Shown piece by piece: positions 1 through 13,394 of a stretch of 64,000 nucleotides of DNA (its first letter is position 1; each line of letters begins with the position of its first letter). Location: positions 248,001 to 312,000 of the forward strand of contig JAEOAD010002856.1 of NCBI GenBank assembly GCA_036365145.1. The letters run 5' to 3'. The position numbers and the translations under genes are program-made. The DNA is from Orientallactaga sibirica. Its lineage: Eukaryota; Chordata; Mammalia; Rodentia; Dipodidae. The notes under the pieces were generated by a model. It was not told where the DNA came from and made no database searches. It saw only the letters and a list, made by a program, of their open reading frames with translations.

Positions 1-369
1 TGAAGGTGTTTGTTTTCGAAAGAAACTACGTTAGAAATGAAGCTAATCTATGAAGTTGTACATCTTGTTAGATTACACAAACTAGGAAAGTTTGATCTTG
101 CTTCACTGAAGATTCTTCTAAAGAAAGCAACTCGTTCCGAGAACAGAACTAGCTTTTTTCACACAATACAGTATTCCGCAATGAAGGTGTTTGTTTTTGA
201 AAGAAACTACGTTAGAAATGATGGTAATCTACTAAGTTGTACATCATGTTAGATTCCACAAACTAGGAAAGTTTAATCTTGCTGCACTGAAGACTCTTCG
301 TAAGAAACTAACTCATTCGGAGAAGGGAACTGGCTTATTTCACACAGTACAGTATTTGGCAATGATGGT

Positions 370-388
370 GTTTGTTTTCTAAACAAAC
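370..388. other. Example of the conserved 19-bp dyad in the monomer
   Basis: GTTTGTTTTCTAAACAAAC has perfect 8-bp inverted arms (GTTTGTTT / AAACAAAC) around TCT. The same 19 bases recur in most monomers of the central and right blocks and in a subset of left-block monomers. In other left monomers the right arm reads AAAGAAAC and breaks the symmetry at one position. It could extrude as a small hairpin. Confidence 0.8.
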
Positions 389-568
389 TACTTTAGAAAT
401 GAAGCTAATCTATTAAATTGTACATCTTGTTAGATTACACAAACTAGGAAAGTTTGATCTTGGTTCACTGAATATTCTTCTTAAGAAAGCAACTCATTCC
501 GAGAACAGAACTAGCTTATTTCACACAGTACAGTGTTCATCAATGAAGGTGTTTGTTTTCTAAACAAA

Positions 569-585
569 GTATGTTGGAAACGAGG
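569..585 (+). other. CENP-B-box-like segment (degenerate)
   Basis: GTATGTTGGAAACGAGG matches the mammalian CENP-B box YTTCGTTGGAARCGGGA at 11-12 of 17 positions, including the central TTGGAA. It departs in the required TTCG (TATG) and CGGG (CGAG) cores. Equivalent segments occur at 1656-1672, 2381-2397 and 3101-3117, and with TG in place of CG near 9,977 and 10,703. Binding by CENP-B is not established. Confidence 0.4.
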
Positions 586-894
586 CGAATGTGCTAAGTT
601 GTCCAACTTGTTAAATTACACAAACTTAGGAAATTTTGATCTTGCTGCACTAAAGATTCTTCGTAAGAAAGCAACTCATTCCGAGAACAGACCTAGCTTA
701 TTTCACACAATACTGTGTTTGGCAATGAAGGTGTTTGTTTTCTAAAGAAACTACATTGGAAATGAAGCTAATCTATTAAGTTGTCCATCTTGGTAGATTA
801 CACAATCTAGGATAGTTTGATCTTGGTTCACTGAAGATTCTTCTTAAGAAAGCAACTCATTCCGAGAACAGAACTAGCTTATTTCACACAGTAC

Positions 895-2880
895 AGTGTT
901 CGGCAATGAAGGTGTTTGTTTTCGAAAGAAACTACGTTAGAAATGAAGCTAATCTATGAAGTTGTACATCTTGTTAGATTACACAAACTAGGAAAGTTTG
1001 ATCTTGCTTCACTGAAGATTCTTCTAAAGAAAGCAACTCGTTCCGAGAACAGAACTAGCTTTTTTCACACAGTACCGTGCTCGGCAATGAAGGTCTTTGT
1101 TTTCTAAAGAAGCTACGTTGGAAATGAAGCTAATCTATTATGTTGAACATCTTGTTAGATTACACAAACTAGAATACTTTGATCTTGCTTCACTGAAGAT
1201 TCTTCTTCAGAAAGCATCTCATTCTGAGAACAGAACTAGATTATTACACATAGTACAGTGTTCCGCAATGAAGGTGTTTGTTTTCGAAAGAAACTACGTT
1301 AGAAATGATGGTAATCTACTAAGTTGTACAACATGTTAGATTACACAAACTAGGAAAGTTTGATCTTGCTGCACTGAAGACTCTTCGTAAGAAACTAACT
1401 TATTCGGAGAAGGGAACTGGCTTATTTCACACAGTACAGTATTTGGCAATGATGGTGTTTGTTTTCTAAACAAACTACTTTAGAAATGAAGCTAATCTAT
1501 TTAATTGTACATCTTATCAGATTACACAAACTACGAAAGTTTGATCTTGGTTCACTGAATATTCTTCTTAAGAAAGCAACTCATTCCGAGAACAGAACTT
1601 GCTTATTTCACACAGTACAGTGTTCGTCAATGAAGGTGTTTGTTTTCTAAACAAAGTATGTTGGAAACGAGGCGAATGTGCTAAGTTCTCCAACTTGTTA
1701 AATTACACAAACTTAGGAAATTTTGATCTTGCTGCACTAAAGATTCTTCGTGAGAAAGCAACTCATTCCGAGAACAGACCTAGCTTATTTCACACAGTAC
1801 TGTGTTCGGCAATGAAGGTGTTTGTTTTCTAAAGAAACTACATTGGAAATGAAGCTAATCTATTAAGTTGTCCATCTTGTTAGATTACACAAACTAGGAT
1901 AGTTTGATCTTGCTTCACTGAAGATTCTTCTTAAGAAAGCATCTCATTCCGAGAACAGAACTAGATTATTACACATAGTACAGTGTTCCGCAATGAAGGT
2001 GTTTGTTTTCGAAAGAAACTACGTTAGAAATGATGGTAATCTACTAAGTTGTACATCATGTTAGATTACACAAACTAGGAAAGTTTGATCTTGCTGCACT
2101 GAAGACTCTTCGTAAGAAATTAACTCATTCGGAGAAGGGAACTGGCTTATTTCACACAGTACAGTATTTGGCAATGATGGTGTTTGTTTTCTAAACAAAC
2201 TACTTTAGAAATGAAGCTAATCTATTAAATTGTACATCTTGTTAGATTACATAAACTAGGAAAGTTTGATCTTGGTTCACTGAATATTCTTCTTAAGAAA
2301 GCAACTCATTCCGAGAACAGAACTAGCTTATTTCACACAGTACAGTGTTCGTCAATGAAGGTGTTTGTTTTCTAAACAAAGTATGTTGGAAACGAGGCGA
2401 ATGTGCTAAGTTCTCCAACTTGTTAAATTACACAAAATTAGGAAATTTTGATCTTGCTGCACTAAAGATCCTTCGTAAGAAAGCAACTCATTCCGAGAAC
2501 AGACCTAGCTTCTTTCACACAGTACTGTGTTCGGCAATGAAGGTGTTTGTTTTCTAAAGAAACTACATTGGAAATGAAGCTAATCTATTAAGTTGTCCAT
2601 CTTGTTAGATTACACAATCTAGGATAGTTTGATCTTGCTTCACTGAAGATTCTTCTTAAGAAAGCATCTCATTCCGAGAACAGAACTAGATTATTACACA
2701 TAGTACAGTGTTCGGCAATGAAGGTGTTTGTTTTCTAAAGAAACTACGTTAGAAATGAAGCTAATCTATTATGTTGTACATCTTGTTAGATTATACAAAC
2801 TAGGAAAGTTTGATCTTGCTGCACTGAAGAATGAAGAAATTAACTCATTCGGAGAAGGGAACTGGCTTATTTCACACAGT
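895..2880. repeat. Segmental copy A1 of the satellite HOR (offset about 8,318 bp)
   Basis: Monomers beginning at 916 and 1459 reappear at 9234 and 9777, an offset of 8,318 bp. The 63-residue translations at 916 and 9234 are identical. Diagnostic variants, such as TACCGTGCTCGGC near 1,073 and the TTTAATTGTACATCTTATC variant near 1,500, are shared with the distal copy and not with adjacent monomers. The offset is about 46 monomers. Boundaries are approximate because they were read by eye. Confidence 0.8.
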
Positions 2881-3260
2881 ACAGTATTTGGCAATGATGG
2901 TGTTTGTTTTCTAAACAAACTACTTTAGAAATGAAGCTAATCTATTAAATTGTACATCTTGTTAGATTACATAAACTAGGAAAGTTTGATCTTGGTTCAC
3001 TGAATATTCTTCTTAAGAAAGCAACTCATTCCGAGAACAGAACTAGCTTATTTCACACAGTACAGTGTTCGTCAATGAAGGTGTTTGTTTTCTAAACAAA
3101 GTATGTTGGAAACGAGGCGAATGTGCTAAGTTGTCCAACTTGTTAAATTACACAAAATTAGGAAATTTTGATCTTGCTGCACTAAAGATCCTTCGTAAGA
3201 AAGCAACTCATTCCGAGAACAGACCTAGCTTCTTTCACACAGTACAGTGTTCGGCAATGA
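2161..3260. repeat. Tandem 720-bp (four-monomer) duplication
   Basis: The text starting at 2,161 recurs at 2,881 over several hundred bases with almost no change (offset 720 bp, four monomers). Only one copy is present at the corresponding place in the second segmental copy near 10.5 kb, so the distance between matching points drops from 8,318 to about 7,597 bp beyond it. The proximal copy therefore gained a four-monomer unit, or the distal one lost it, probably by unequal exchange. Confidence 0.8.
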
Positions 3261-3929
3261 AGGTTTTTGTTTTCTAAAGAAACTACATTGGAAATGAAGC
3301 TAATCTATTAAGTTTTACATCTTGTTAGATTACACAAACTAGGAAATTTTGATCTTGCTTAACTGAAGATTCTTCTTAAGAAAGCAACTCATTCCGAGAA
3401 CAGAACTAGCTTATTCCACACAGTACAGTGTTCGGCAATGAAGGTGTTTGTTTTCTAAACAAAGTATGTTGGAAATGAGGCGAATGTACTAAGTTGTCAA
3501 ACTTGTTAAATTACACAAAGTAGGAAAGTTTGATATTGCTGCACTAAATATCCTTCGTAAGAAAGCAACTCATTCCGAGAACAGAACTACCTCATTTCAC
3601 ACAGTACAGGATTTGGCAATGAAGGTGTTTGTTTTCTAAAGAAACTACGTTAGAAATGAAGCTAATCTATTAAGTTGCACATCTTGTTAGATTACACAAA
3701 CTAGGAAAGTTTGATCTTGCTTCATTGAAGATTCTTCGTAAGAAAGCAACCTATTCCGAGAACAGAACTAGGTTATTTCACACAGTACAGTGTTCGGCAA
3801 TGAAGGTGTTTGTTTTCTAAAGAAACTACGTTAGAAATGAAGCTAATCTATTATGTTGTACATCTTGTTAGATTATACAAACTAGGAAAGTTTGATCTTG
3901 CTTCACTGAAGATTCTTCTGAAGAAAGCA

Positions 3930-6900
3930 ACTCATTCCGTGAACAGAACTAGCTTATTTCACACAATACAGGTTTCGGTAATGAAGGTGTTTGTTTTCTA
4001 AAGAAACTACATTGGAAATGAAGCTAATCTATTAAGATGTACATCTTTTTAGATTACACAAACTAGGAAAGTTTGATCTTGGCTCACTGAAGATTCCTCT
4101 TAAGAAAGCAACTCATGCCGAGAAAAGAACTAGCTAATTTCACAAAGTACAGTGTTTGGCAATAAAGGTGTTTGTTTTCGAAACAAAGTATGTTGGAAAT
4201 GAGGTAATGTACTAAGTTGTCCAACTTGTAAAATTACACAAACTAGGAAAGTTTGATATTGCTGCACTGAAGATTCTTCGTAAGAAAACAACTCATTCCG
4301 AGAACATAACTAGCTTATTTCAAACAGTACAGTGTTCGGCAATGAAGGTGTTTGTTTTCGTAAGAAACTACGTTAGAAATGAAGCTAATCTATTAAGTTG
4401 TACATCTTGTTAGATTACACGAACTAGGAAAGTTTGATCTTGCTTCACTGAAGATTCTTCTAAAGAAAGCAACTCGTTCCGAGAACAGAACTAGCTTTTT
4501 CAACACAGTACAGTGTTCCGCAATGAAGGTCTTTGTTTTCTAAAGAAACTACGTTGGAAATGAAGCTAATCTATTATGTTGTACATCTTGTTAGATTACA
4601 CAAACTAGGATAGTTTGATCTTGCTTCACTGAAGATTCTTCTTCAGAAAGCAACTCATTCCAAGAACAGAACTAGCTTATTACACATAGTACAGTGTTCC
4701 GCAATGAAGGTGTTTGTTTTTTGAAAGAAACTACGTTAGAAATGATGGTAATCTACTAAGTTGTACATCATGTTAGATTACACAAACTAGGAAAGTTTGA
4801 TCGTGCTGCACTGAAGAATCTTCGTAAGAAACCAACTCATTCGGAGAAGGGAACTGGCTTATTTCACACAGTACAGTATTTGGCAATGATGGTATTTGTT
4901 TTCTAAACAAACTATGTTAGAAATGAAGCTAATCTGTTAAATTGTACATCTTGTTAGATTACACAAACTAGGAAATTTTGATCTTGCTTCACTGAAGATT
5001 CTTCTTAAGAAATCAACTCATTCCGAGAACAGAACTAGCTTATTTCACACAGTACAGTATTCGGCAATGAAGGTGTTTGTTTTCTTAACAAAGTATGTTG
5101 GAAATGAGGTGAATGTACTAAGTTGTCAAACTTGTTAAATTACACAAACTAGGAAAGTTTGATCTTGCTGCACTAAATATCCTTCGTAAGAAAGCAACTC
5201 ATTCCGAGAACAGAACTAGCTCATTTCACACAGTACAGGATTCTGCAATGAAGGTGTTTGTTTTCTAAAACAACTACGTTAGAAATGAAGCTAATCTATT
5301 AAGTTGCACATCTTGTTAGATTACACAAACTAGGAAAGTTTGATCTGGCTTCAATGAAGATTCTTCGTAAGAAAGCAAACTATTCCGAGAACAGAACTAG
5401 GTTATTTCACACAGTACAGTGTTCGGCAATGAAGGTGTTTGTTTTCTAAAGAAACTACGTTAGAAATGAAGCTAATCTATTACGTTGTACATCTTGTTAG
5501 ATTACACAAACTAGGAAAGTTTGATCTTGCTTCACTGAAGATTCTTCTGAAGAAAGCAACTCATTCCGAGAACAGAACTAGCTTATTACACACAATACAG
5601 TGTTCGGTAATGAAGGTGTTTGTTTTCTAAAGAAACTACGTTAGAAATGAAGCTAATCTATTAAGTTTTATTTCTTGTTAGATTACACAAACTAGGAAAG
5701 TTTGATCTTGCTTCACTGAAGATTCTTCTGAAGAAAGCAACTCATTCCGTGAACAGAACTAGCTTATTTCACACAATACAGGTTTCGGTAATGAAGGTGT
5801 TTGTTTTCTAAAGAAACTACATTGGAAATGAAGCTAATCTATTAAGATGTACATCTTTTTAGATTACACAAACTAGGAAAGTTTGATCTTGGCTCACTGA
5901 AGATTCCTCTTAAGAAAGCAACTCATGCCGAGAAAAGAACTAGCTAATTTCACAAAGTACAGTGTTTGGCAATAAAGGTGTTTGTTTTCGAAACAAAGTA
6001 TGTTGGAAATGAGGTAATGTACTAAGTTGTCCAACTTGTAAAATTACACAAACTAGGAAAGTTTGATATTGCTGCACTGAAGATTCTTCGTAAGAAAACA
6101 ACTCATTCCGAGAACATAACTAGCTTATTTCAAACAGTACAGTGTTCGGCAATGAAGGTGTTTGTTTTTAAAGAAACTACGTTAGAAATGAAGCTAATCT
6201 ATTAAGTTGTACATCTTGTTAGATTACACGAACTAGGAAAGTTTGATCTTGCTTCACTGAAGATTCTTCTAAAGAAAGCAACTCGTTCCGAGAACAGAAC
6301 TAGCTTTTTCAACACAGTACAGTGTTCCGCAATGAAGGTCTTTGTTTTCTAAAGAAACTACGTTGGAAATGAAGCTAATCTATTATGTTGTACATCTTGT
6401 TAGATTACACAAACTAGGATAGTTTGATCTTGCTTCACTGAAGATTCTTCTTCAGAAAGCAACTCATTCCAAGAACAGAACTAGCTTATTACACATAGTA
6501 CAGTGTTTGCAATGAAGGTGTTTGTTTTTTGAAAGAAACTACGTTAGAAATGATGGTAATCTACTAAGTTGTACATCATGTTAGATTACACAAACTAGGA
6601 AAGTTTGATCGTGCTGCACTGAAGAATCTTCGTAAGAAACCAACTCATTCGGAGAAGGGAACTGGCTTATTTCACACAGTACAGTATTTGGCAATGATGG
6701 TATTTGTTTTCTAAACAAAGTATGTTAGAAATGAAGCTAATCTATTAAATTGTACATCTTGTTAGATTACACAAACTAGGAAATTTTGATCTTGCTTCAC
6801 TGAAGATTCTTCTTAAGAAATCAACTCATTCCGAGAACAGAACTAGCTTATTTCACACAGTACAGTATTCGGCAATGAAGGTGTTTGTTTTCTTAACAAA

Positions 6901-7605
6901 GTATGTTGGAAATGAGGTGAATGTACTAAGTTGTCAAACTTGTTAAATTACACAAACTAGGAAAGTTTGATCTTGCTGCACTAAATATCCTGCGTAAGAA
7001 AGCAACTCATTCCGAGAACAGAACTAGCTCATTTCACACAGTACAGGATTCTGCAATGAAGGTGTTTGTTTTCTAAAACAACTACGTTAGAAATGAAGCT
7101 AATCTATTAAGTTGCACATCTTGTTAGATTACACAAACTAGGAAAGTTTGATCTGGCTTCAATGAAGATTCTTCGTAAGAAAGCAAACTATTCCGAGAAC
7201 AGAACTAGGTTATTTCACACAGTACAGTGTTCGGCAATGAAGGTGTTTGTTTTCTAAAGAAACTACGTTAGAAATGAAGCTAATCTATTACGTTGTACAT
7301 CTTGTTAGATTACACAAACTAGGAAAGTTTGATCTTGCTTCACTGAAGATTCTTCTGAAGAAAGCAACTCATTCCGAGAACAGAACTAGCTTATTACACA
7401 CAATACAGTGTTCGGTAATGAAGGTGTTTGTTTTCTAAAGAAACTACGTTAGAAATGAAGCTAATCTATTAAGTTTTATTTCTTGTTAGATTACACAAAC
7501 TAGGAAAGTTTGATCTTGCTTCTCTGAAGATTCTTCTAAAGAAAGCAACTCGTTCCGAGAACAGAACTAGCTTTTTTCACACAGTACAGTGTTCGGCAAT
7601 GAAGG
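3930..7605. repeat. Two tandem copies of a ten-monomer HOR unit (1,808 bp)
   Basis: The segment from about 3,930 to 5,640 is repeated at about 5,740 to 7,440 with an offset of 1,808 bp (ten monomers). Private variants shared by both include ACAGGTTTCGGTAATG (near 3,967 and 5,775), CTTTTTAGATTACAC, and TAAAATTACAC near 4,230 and 6,040. The monomers beginning at 5439 and 7247 translate identically. Small differences exist, for example loss of a CG-containing triplet near 6,168 and of two bases near 6,506. Confidence 0.85.
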
Positions 7606-9212
7606 TCTTTGTTTTACAAAGAAACTACGTTGGAAATGAAGCTAATCTATTATGTTGTACGTCTTGTTGGATTACACAAACTAGGAAAGTTTGATCTTGC
7701 TTCACTGAAGATTCTTCTTAAGAAAGCAACTCATTCCGAGAAGAGAACTAGCTTATTACACACAGTACAGTGTTCCGCAATGAAGGTGTTTGTTTTCTAA
7801 AGAAAGTATGTTGGAAATGAGGCGAATGTACTAAGTTGTCCAACGTGTTAAATTACACAAACTAGGAATGTTTGATCTTGCTGCACTGAAGATTCTTCGT
7901 AAGAAAGCAACTCATTCCGAGAACAGAACTAGCTTATTTCACACAGTACGGTGTTCGACAATGAAGGTGTTTGTTTTGGAAAGAAACTACGTTAGAAATG
8001 AAGCTAATCTACTAAGTTGTACATCTTGTTAGATTACACAAACTAGGAAAGTTTGATCTTGCTGCACTGAAGACTCTTCGTAATTAACCAACTCCTTTGA
8101 GAAGAGAACTGGCTTATTTCACACAGTACAGTATTTGGCAATGACGGTGTTTGTTTTCTAAACAAACGACGTTAGAAATGAAGCTAATCTATTAAGTTGT
8201 AGATCTTGTTAGATTAAACAAACTACGAAAGTTTGATCTTGCTGCACTGAAGATTCTTCTTAAGAAAGCAACTCATTCCGAGAACAGAACTAGCTTATTT
8301 CACACAGTACAGTGTTCAGCAATGAACTTGTTGTTTGCTAAAGAAACTACATTGGAAATGTAGCTAATCTATTAAATTGTACATCTTGTTAGATTACACA
8401 AACTAGGAAAGTTTGATCTTACTTCACTGAAGATTCTTCTGAAGAAAGCAACTCATTCGAGAACAGAACTAGCTTATTTCACACAGTACAGTGTTCGGCA
8501 ATGAAGGTGTTTGTTTTCGAAAGAAACTACGTTAGAAATGAAGCTAATCTATTAAGTTGCACATCTTGTTAGATTACACAAACTAGGAAAGTTTGATCTT
8601 GCTTTAATGAAGATTCTTCGTAAGAAAGCAACCTATTCCAAGAACAGAACTAGGTTATTTCACACAGTACAGTGTTCGGCAATGAAGGTGTTTGTTTTCT
8701 AAAGAAACTACGTTAGAAATGAAGCTAATCTATTACGTTGTACAACGTGTTAGATTACACAAACTAGGAAAGTTTGATCTTGCTTCACTGAAGATTCTTC
8801 TTAAGAAAGCAACTCATTCCGAGAACAGAACTAGCTTATTTCACACAATACAGTGTTCGGTAATGAAGGTGTTTGTTTTCTAAAGAAACTACGTTGGAAA
8901 TGAAGCTAATCTATTAATATGTACATCTTTTTAGATTACACAAACTAGGAACGTTTGATCTAGGCTCACTGAAGATTCCTCTTAAGAAAGCAACTCATGC
9001 CGAGAAAAGAACTAGCTGATTTCACAAAGTACAGTGTTCGGCAATGAAGGTGTTTGTATTCGAAACAAAGTATGTTGGAAATGAGGAAATGTACTAAGTT
9101 GTCCAACTTGTAAAATTACACAAACTAGGAAAGTTTGATATTGCTGCACTGAAGATTCTTCGTAAGAAAGCAACTCATTCCGAGAACATAACTAGCTCAT
9201 TTCACACAGTAC

Positions 9213-12200
9213 AGTGTTCGGCAATGAAGGTGTTTGTTTTCGAAAGAAACTACGTTAGAAATGAAGCTAATCTATGAAGTTGTACATCTTGTTAGATTAC
9301 ACAAACTAGGAAAGTTTGATCTTGCTTCACTGAAGATTCTTCTAAAGAAAGCAACTCGTTCCGAGAACAGAACTAGCTTTTTTCACACAGTACCGTGCTC
9401 GGCAATGAAGGTCTTTGTTTTCTAAAGAAACTACGTTGGAAATGAAGCTAATCTATTATGTTGAACATCTTGTTAGATTACACAAACTAGAATAGTTTGA
9501 TCTTGCTTCACTGAAGATTCTTCTTCAGAAAGCATCTCATTCCGAGAACAGAACTAGATTATTACACATAGTACAGTGTTCCGCAATGAAGGTGTTTGTT
9601 TTCGAAAGAAACTACGTTAGAAATGATGGTAATCTACTAAGTTGTACAACATGTTAGATTACACAAACTAGGAAAGTTTGATCTTGCTGCACTGAAGACT
9701 CTTCGTAAGAAACTAACTTATTCGGAGAAGGGAACTGGCTTATTTCACACAGTACAGTATTTGGCAATGATGGTGTTTGTTTTCTAAACAAACTACTTTA
9801 GAAATGAAGCTAATCTATTTAATTGTACATCTTATCAGATTACACAAACTACGAAAGTTTGATCTTGGTTCACTGAATATTCTTCTTCAGAAAGCAACTC
9901 ATTCCGAGAACAGAACTTGCTTATTTCACACAGTACAGTGTTTGTCAATGAAGGTGTTTGTTTTCTAAACAAAGTATGTTGGAAATGAGGCGAATGTGCT
10001 AAGTTCTCCAACTTGTTAAATTACACAAACTTAGGAAATTTTGATCTTGCTGCACTAAAGATTCTTCGTGAGAAAGCAACTCATTCCGAGAACAGACCTA
10101 GCTTATTTCACACAGTACTGTGTTCGGCAATGAAGGTGTTTGTTTTCTAAAGAAACTACATTGGAAATGAAGCTAATCTATTAAGTTGTCCATCTTGTTA
10201 GATTACACAAACTAGGATAGTTTGATCTTGCTTCACTGAAGATTCTTCTTAAAGAAAGCATCTCATTCCGAGAACAGAACTAGATTATTACACATAGTAC
10301 AGTGTTCCGCAATGAAGGTGTTTGTTTTCGAAAGAAACTACGTTAGAAATGATGGTAATCTACTAAGTTGTACATCATGTTAGATTACACAAACTAGGAA
10401 AGTTTGATCTTGCTGCACTGAAGACTCTTCGTAAGAAATTAACTCATTCGGAGAAGGGAACTGGCTTATTTCACACAGTACAGTATTTGGCAATGATGGT
10501 GTTTGTTTTCTAAACAAACTACTTTAGAAATGAAGCTAATCTATTAAATTGTACATCTTGTTAGATTACATAAACTAGAAAGTTTGATCTTGGTTCACTG
10601 AATATTCTTCTTAAGAAAGCAACTCATTCCGAGAACAGAACTAGCTTATTTCACACAGTACAGTGTTCGTCAATGAAGGTGTTTGTTTTCTAAACAAAGT
10701 ATGTTGGAAATGAGGCGAATGTGCTAAGTTGTCCAACTTGTTAAATTACACAAAATTAGGAAATTTTGATCTTGCTGCACTAAAGATCCTTCGTAAGAAA
10801 GCAACTCATTCGAGAACAGACCTAGCTTCTTTCACACAGTACAGTTTGGCAATGAAGGTGTTTGTTTTCTAAAGAAACTACATTGGAAATGAAGCTAATC
10901 TATTAAGTTTTACATCTTGTTAGATTACACAAACTAGGAAATTTTGATCTTGCTTAATTGAAGATTCTTCTTAAGAAAGCAACTCATTCCGAGAACAGAA
11001 CTAGCTTATTCCACACAGTACAGTGTTCGGCAATGAAGGTGTTTGTTTTCTAAACAAAGTATGTTGGAAATGAGGCAAATGTACTAAGTTGTCAAACTTG
11101 TTAAATTACACAAAGTAGGAAAGTTTGATCTTGCTGCACTAAATATCCTTCGTAAGAAAGCAACTCATTCCGAGAACAGAACTACCTCATTTCACACAGT
11201 ACAGGATTTGGCAATGAAGGTGTTTGTTTTCTAAAGAAACTACGTTAGAAATGAAGCTAATCTATTAAGTTTCACATCTTGTTAGATTACACAAACTAGG
11301 AAAGTTTGATCTTGCTTCATTGAAGATTTTTCGTAAGAAAGCAACCTATTCCGAGAACAGAACTAGGTTATTTCACACAGTACAGTGTTCGGCAATGAAG
11401 GTGTTTGTTTTCTAAAGAAACTACGTTAGAAATGAAGCTAATCTATTATGTTGTACATCTTGTTAGATTATACAAACTAGGAAAGTTTGATCTTGCTTCA
11501 CTGAAGATTCTTCTGAAGAAAGCAACTCATTCCGTGAACAGAACTAGCTTATTTCACACAATACAGGTTTCGGTAATGAAGGTGTTTGTTTTCTAAAGAA
11601 ACTACATTGGAAATGAAGCTAATCTATTAAGATGTACATCTTTTTAGATTACACAAACTAGGAAAGTTTGATCTTGGCTCACTGAAGATTCCTCTTAAGA
11701 AAGCAACTCATGCCGAGAAAAGAACTAGCTAATTTCACAAAGTACAGTGTTTGGCAATAAAGGTGTTTGTTTTCGAAACAAAGTATGTTGGAAATGATGT
11801 AATGTACTAAGTTGTCCAACTTGTAAAATTACACAAACTAGGAAAGTTTGATATTGCTGCACTGAAGATTCTTCGTAAGAAAACAACTCATTCCGAGAAC
11901 ATAACTAGCTTATTTCAAACAGTACAGTGTTCGGCAATGAAGGTGTTTGTTTTCGTAAGAAACTACGTTAGAAATGAAGCTAATCTATTAAGTTGTACAT
12001 CTTGTTAGATTACACGAACTAGGAAAGTTTGATCTTGCTTCACTGAAGATTCTTCTAAAGAAAGCAACTCGTTCCGAGAACAGAACTAGCTTTTTCAACA
12101 CAGTACAGTGTTCCGCAATGAAGGTCTTTGTTTTCTAAAGAAACTACGTTGGAAATGAAGCTAATCTATTATGTTGTACATCTTGTTAGATTACACAAAC

Positions 12201-13390
12201 TAGGATAGTTTGATCTTGCTTCACTGAAGATTCTTCTTCAGAAAGCAACTCATTCCAAGAACAGAACTAGCTTATTACACATAGTACAGTGTTCCGCAAT
12301 GAAGGTGTTTGTTTTCGAAAGAAACTACGTTAGAAATGATGGTAATCTACTAAGTTGTACATCATGTTAGATTACACAAACTAGGAAAGTTTGATCGTGC
12401 TGCACTGAAGAATCTTCGTAAGAAACCAACTCATTCGGAGAAGGGAACTGGCTTATTTCACACAGTACAGTATTTGGCAATGATGGTATTTGTTTTCTAA
12501 ACAAACTATGTTAGAAATGAAGCTAATCTATTAAATTGTACATCTTGTTAGATTACACAAACTAGGAAATTTTGATCTTGCTTCACTGAAGATTCTTCTT
12601 AAGAAATCAACTCATTCCGAGAACAGAACTAGCTTATTTCACACAGTACAGTATTCGGCAATGAAGGTGTTTGTTTTCTTAACAAAGTATGTTGGAAATG
12701 AGGTGAATGTACTAAGTTGTCAAACTTGTTAAATTACACAAACTAGGAAAGTTTGATCTTGCTGCACTAAATATCCTTGCGTGAAGAAAGCAACTCATTC
12801 CGAGAACAGAACTAGCTCATTTCACACAGTACAGGATTCTGCAATGAAGGTGTTTGTTTTCTAAAACAACTACGTTAGAAATGAAGCTAATCTATTAAGT
12901 TGCACATCTTGTTAGATTACACAAACTAGGAAAGTTTGATCTGGCTTCAATGAAGATTCTTCGTAAGAAAGCAAACTATTCCGAGAACAGAACTAGGTTA
13001 TTTCACACAGTACAGTGTTCGGCAATGAAGGTGTTTGTTTTCTAAAGAAACTACGTTAGAAATGAAGCTAATCTATTACGTTGTACATCTTGTTAGATTA
13101 CACAAACTAGGAAAGTTTGATCTTGCTTCACTGAAGATTCTTCTGAAGAAAGCAACTCATTCCGAGAACAGAACTAGCTTATTACACACAATACAGTGTT
13201 CGGTAATGAAGGTGTTTGTTTTCTAAAGAAACTACGTTAGAAATGAAGCTAATCTATTAAGTTTTATTTCTTGTTAGATTACACAAACTAGGAAAGTTTG
13301 ATCTTGCTTCTCTGAAGATTCTTCTAAAGAAAGCAACTCGTTCCGAGAACAGAACTAGCTTTTTTCACACAGTACAGTGTTCGGCAATGA
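9213..13390. repeat. Segmental copy A2 of the satellite HOR
   Basis: This is the distal counterpart of about 0.9-7.6 kb. The offset is 8,318 bp up to about 10.5 kb and about 7,597 bp afterwards (monomers at 3810 and 5439 match those at 11405 and 13035). It contains only one ten-monomer unit where copy A1 has two. The match ends near 13,390, where the sequence switches abruptly to the class found at about 11.03 kb, marking a recombination junction. Confidence 0.8.
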
Positions 13391-13394
13391 AGGT

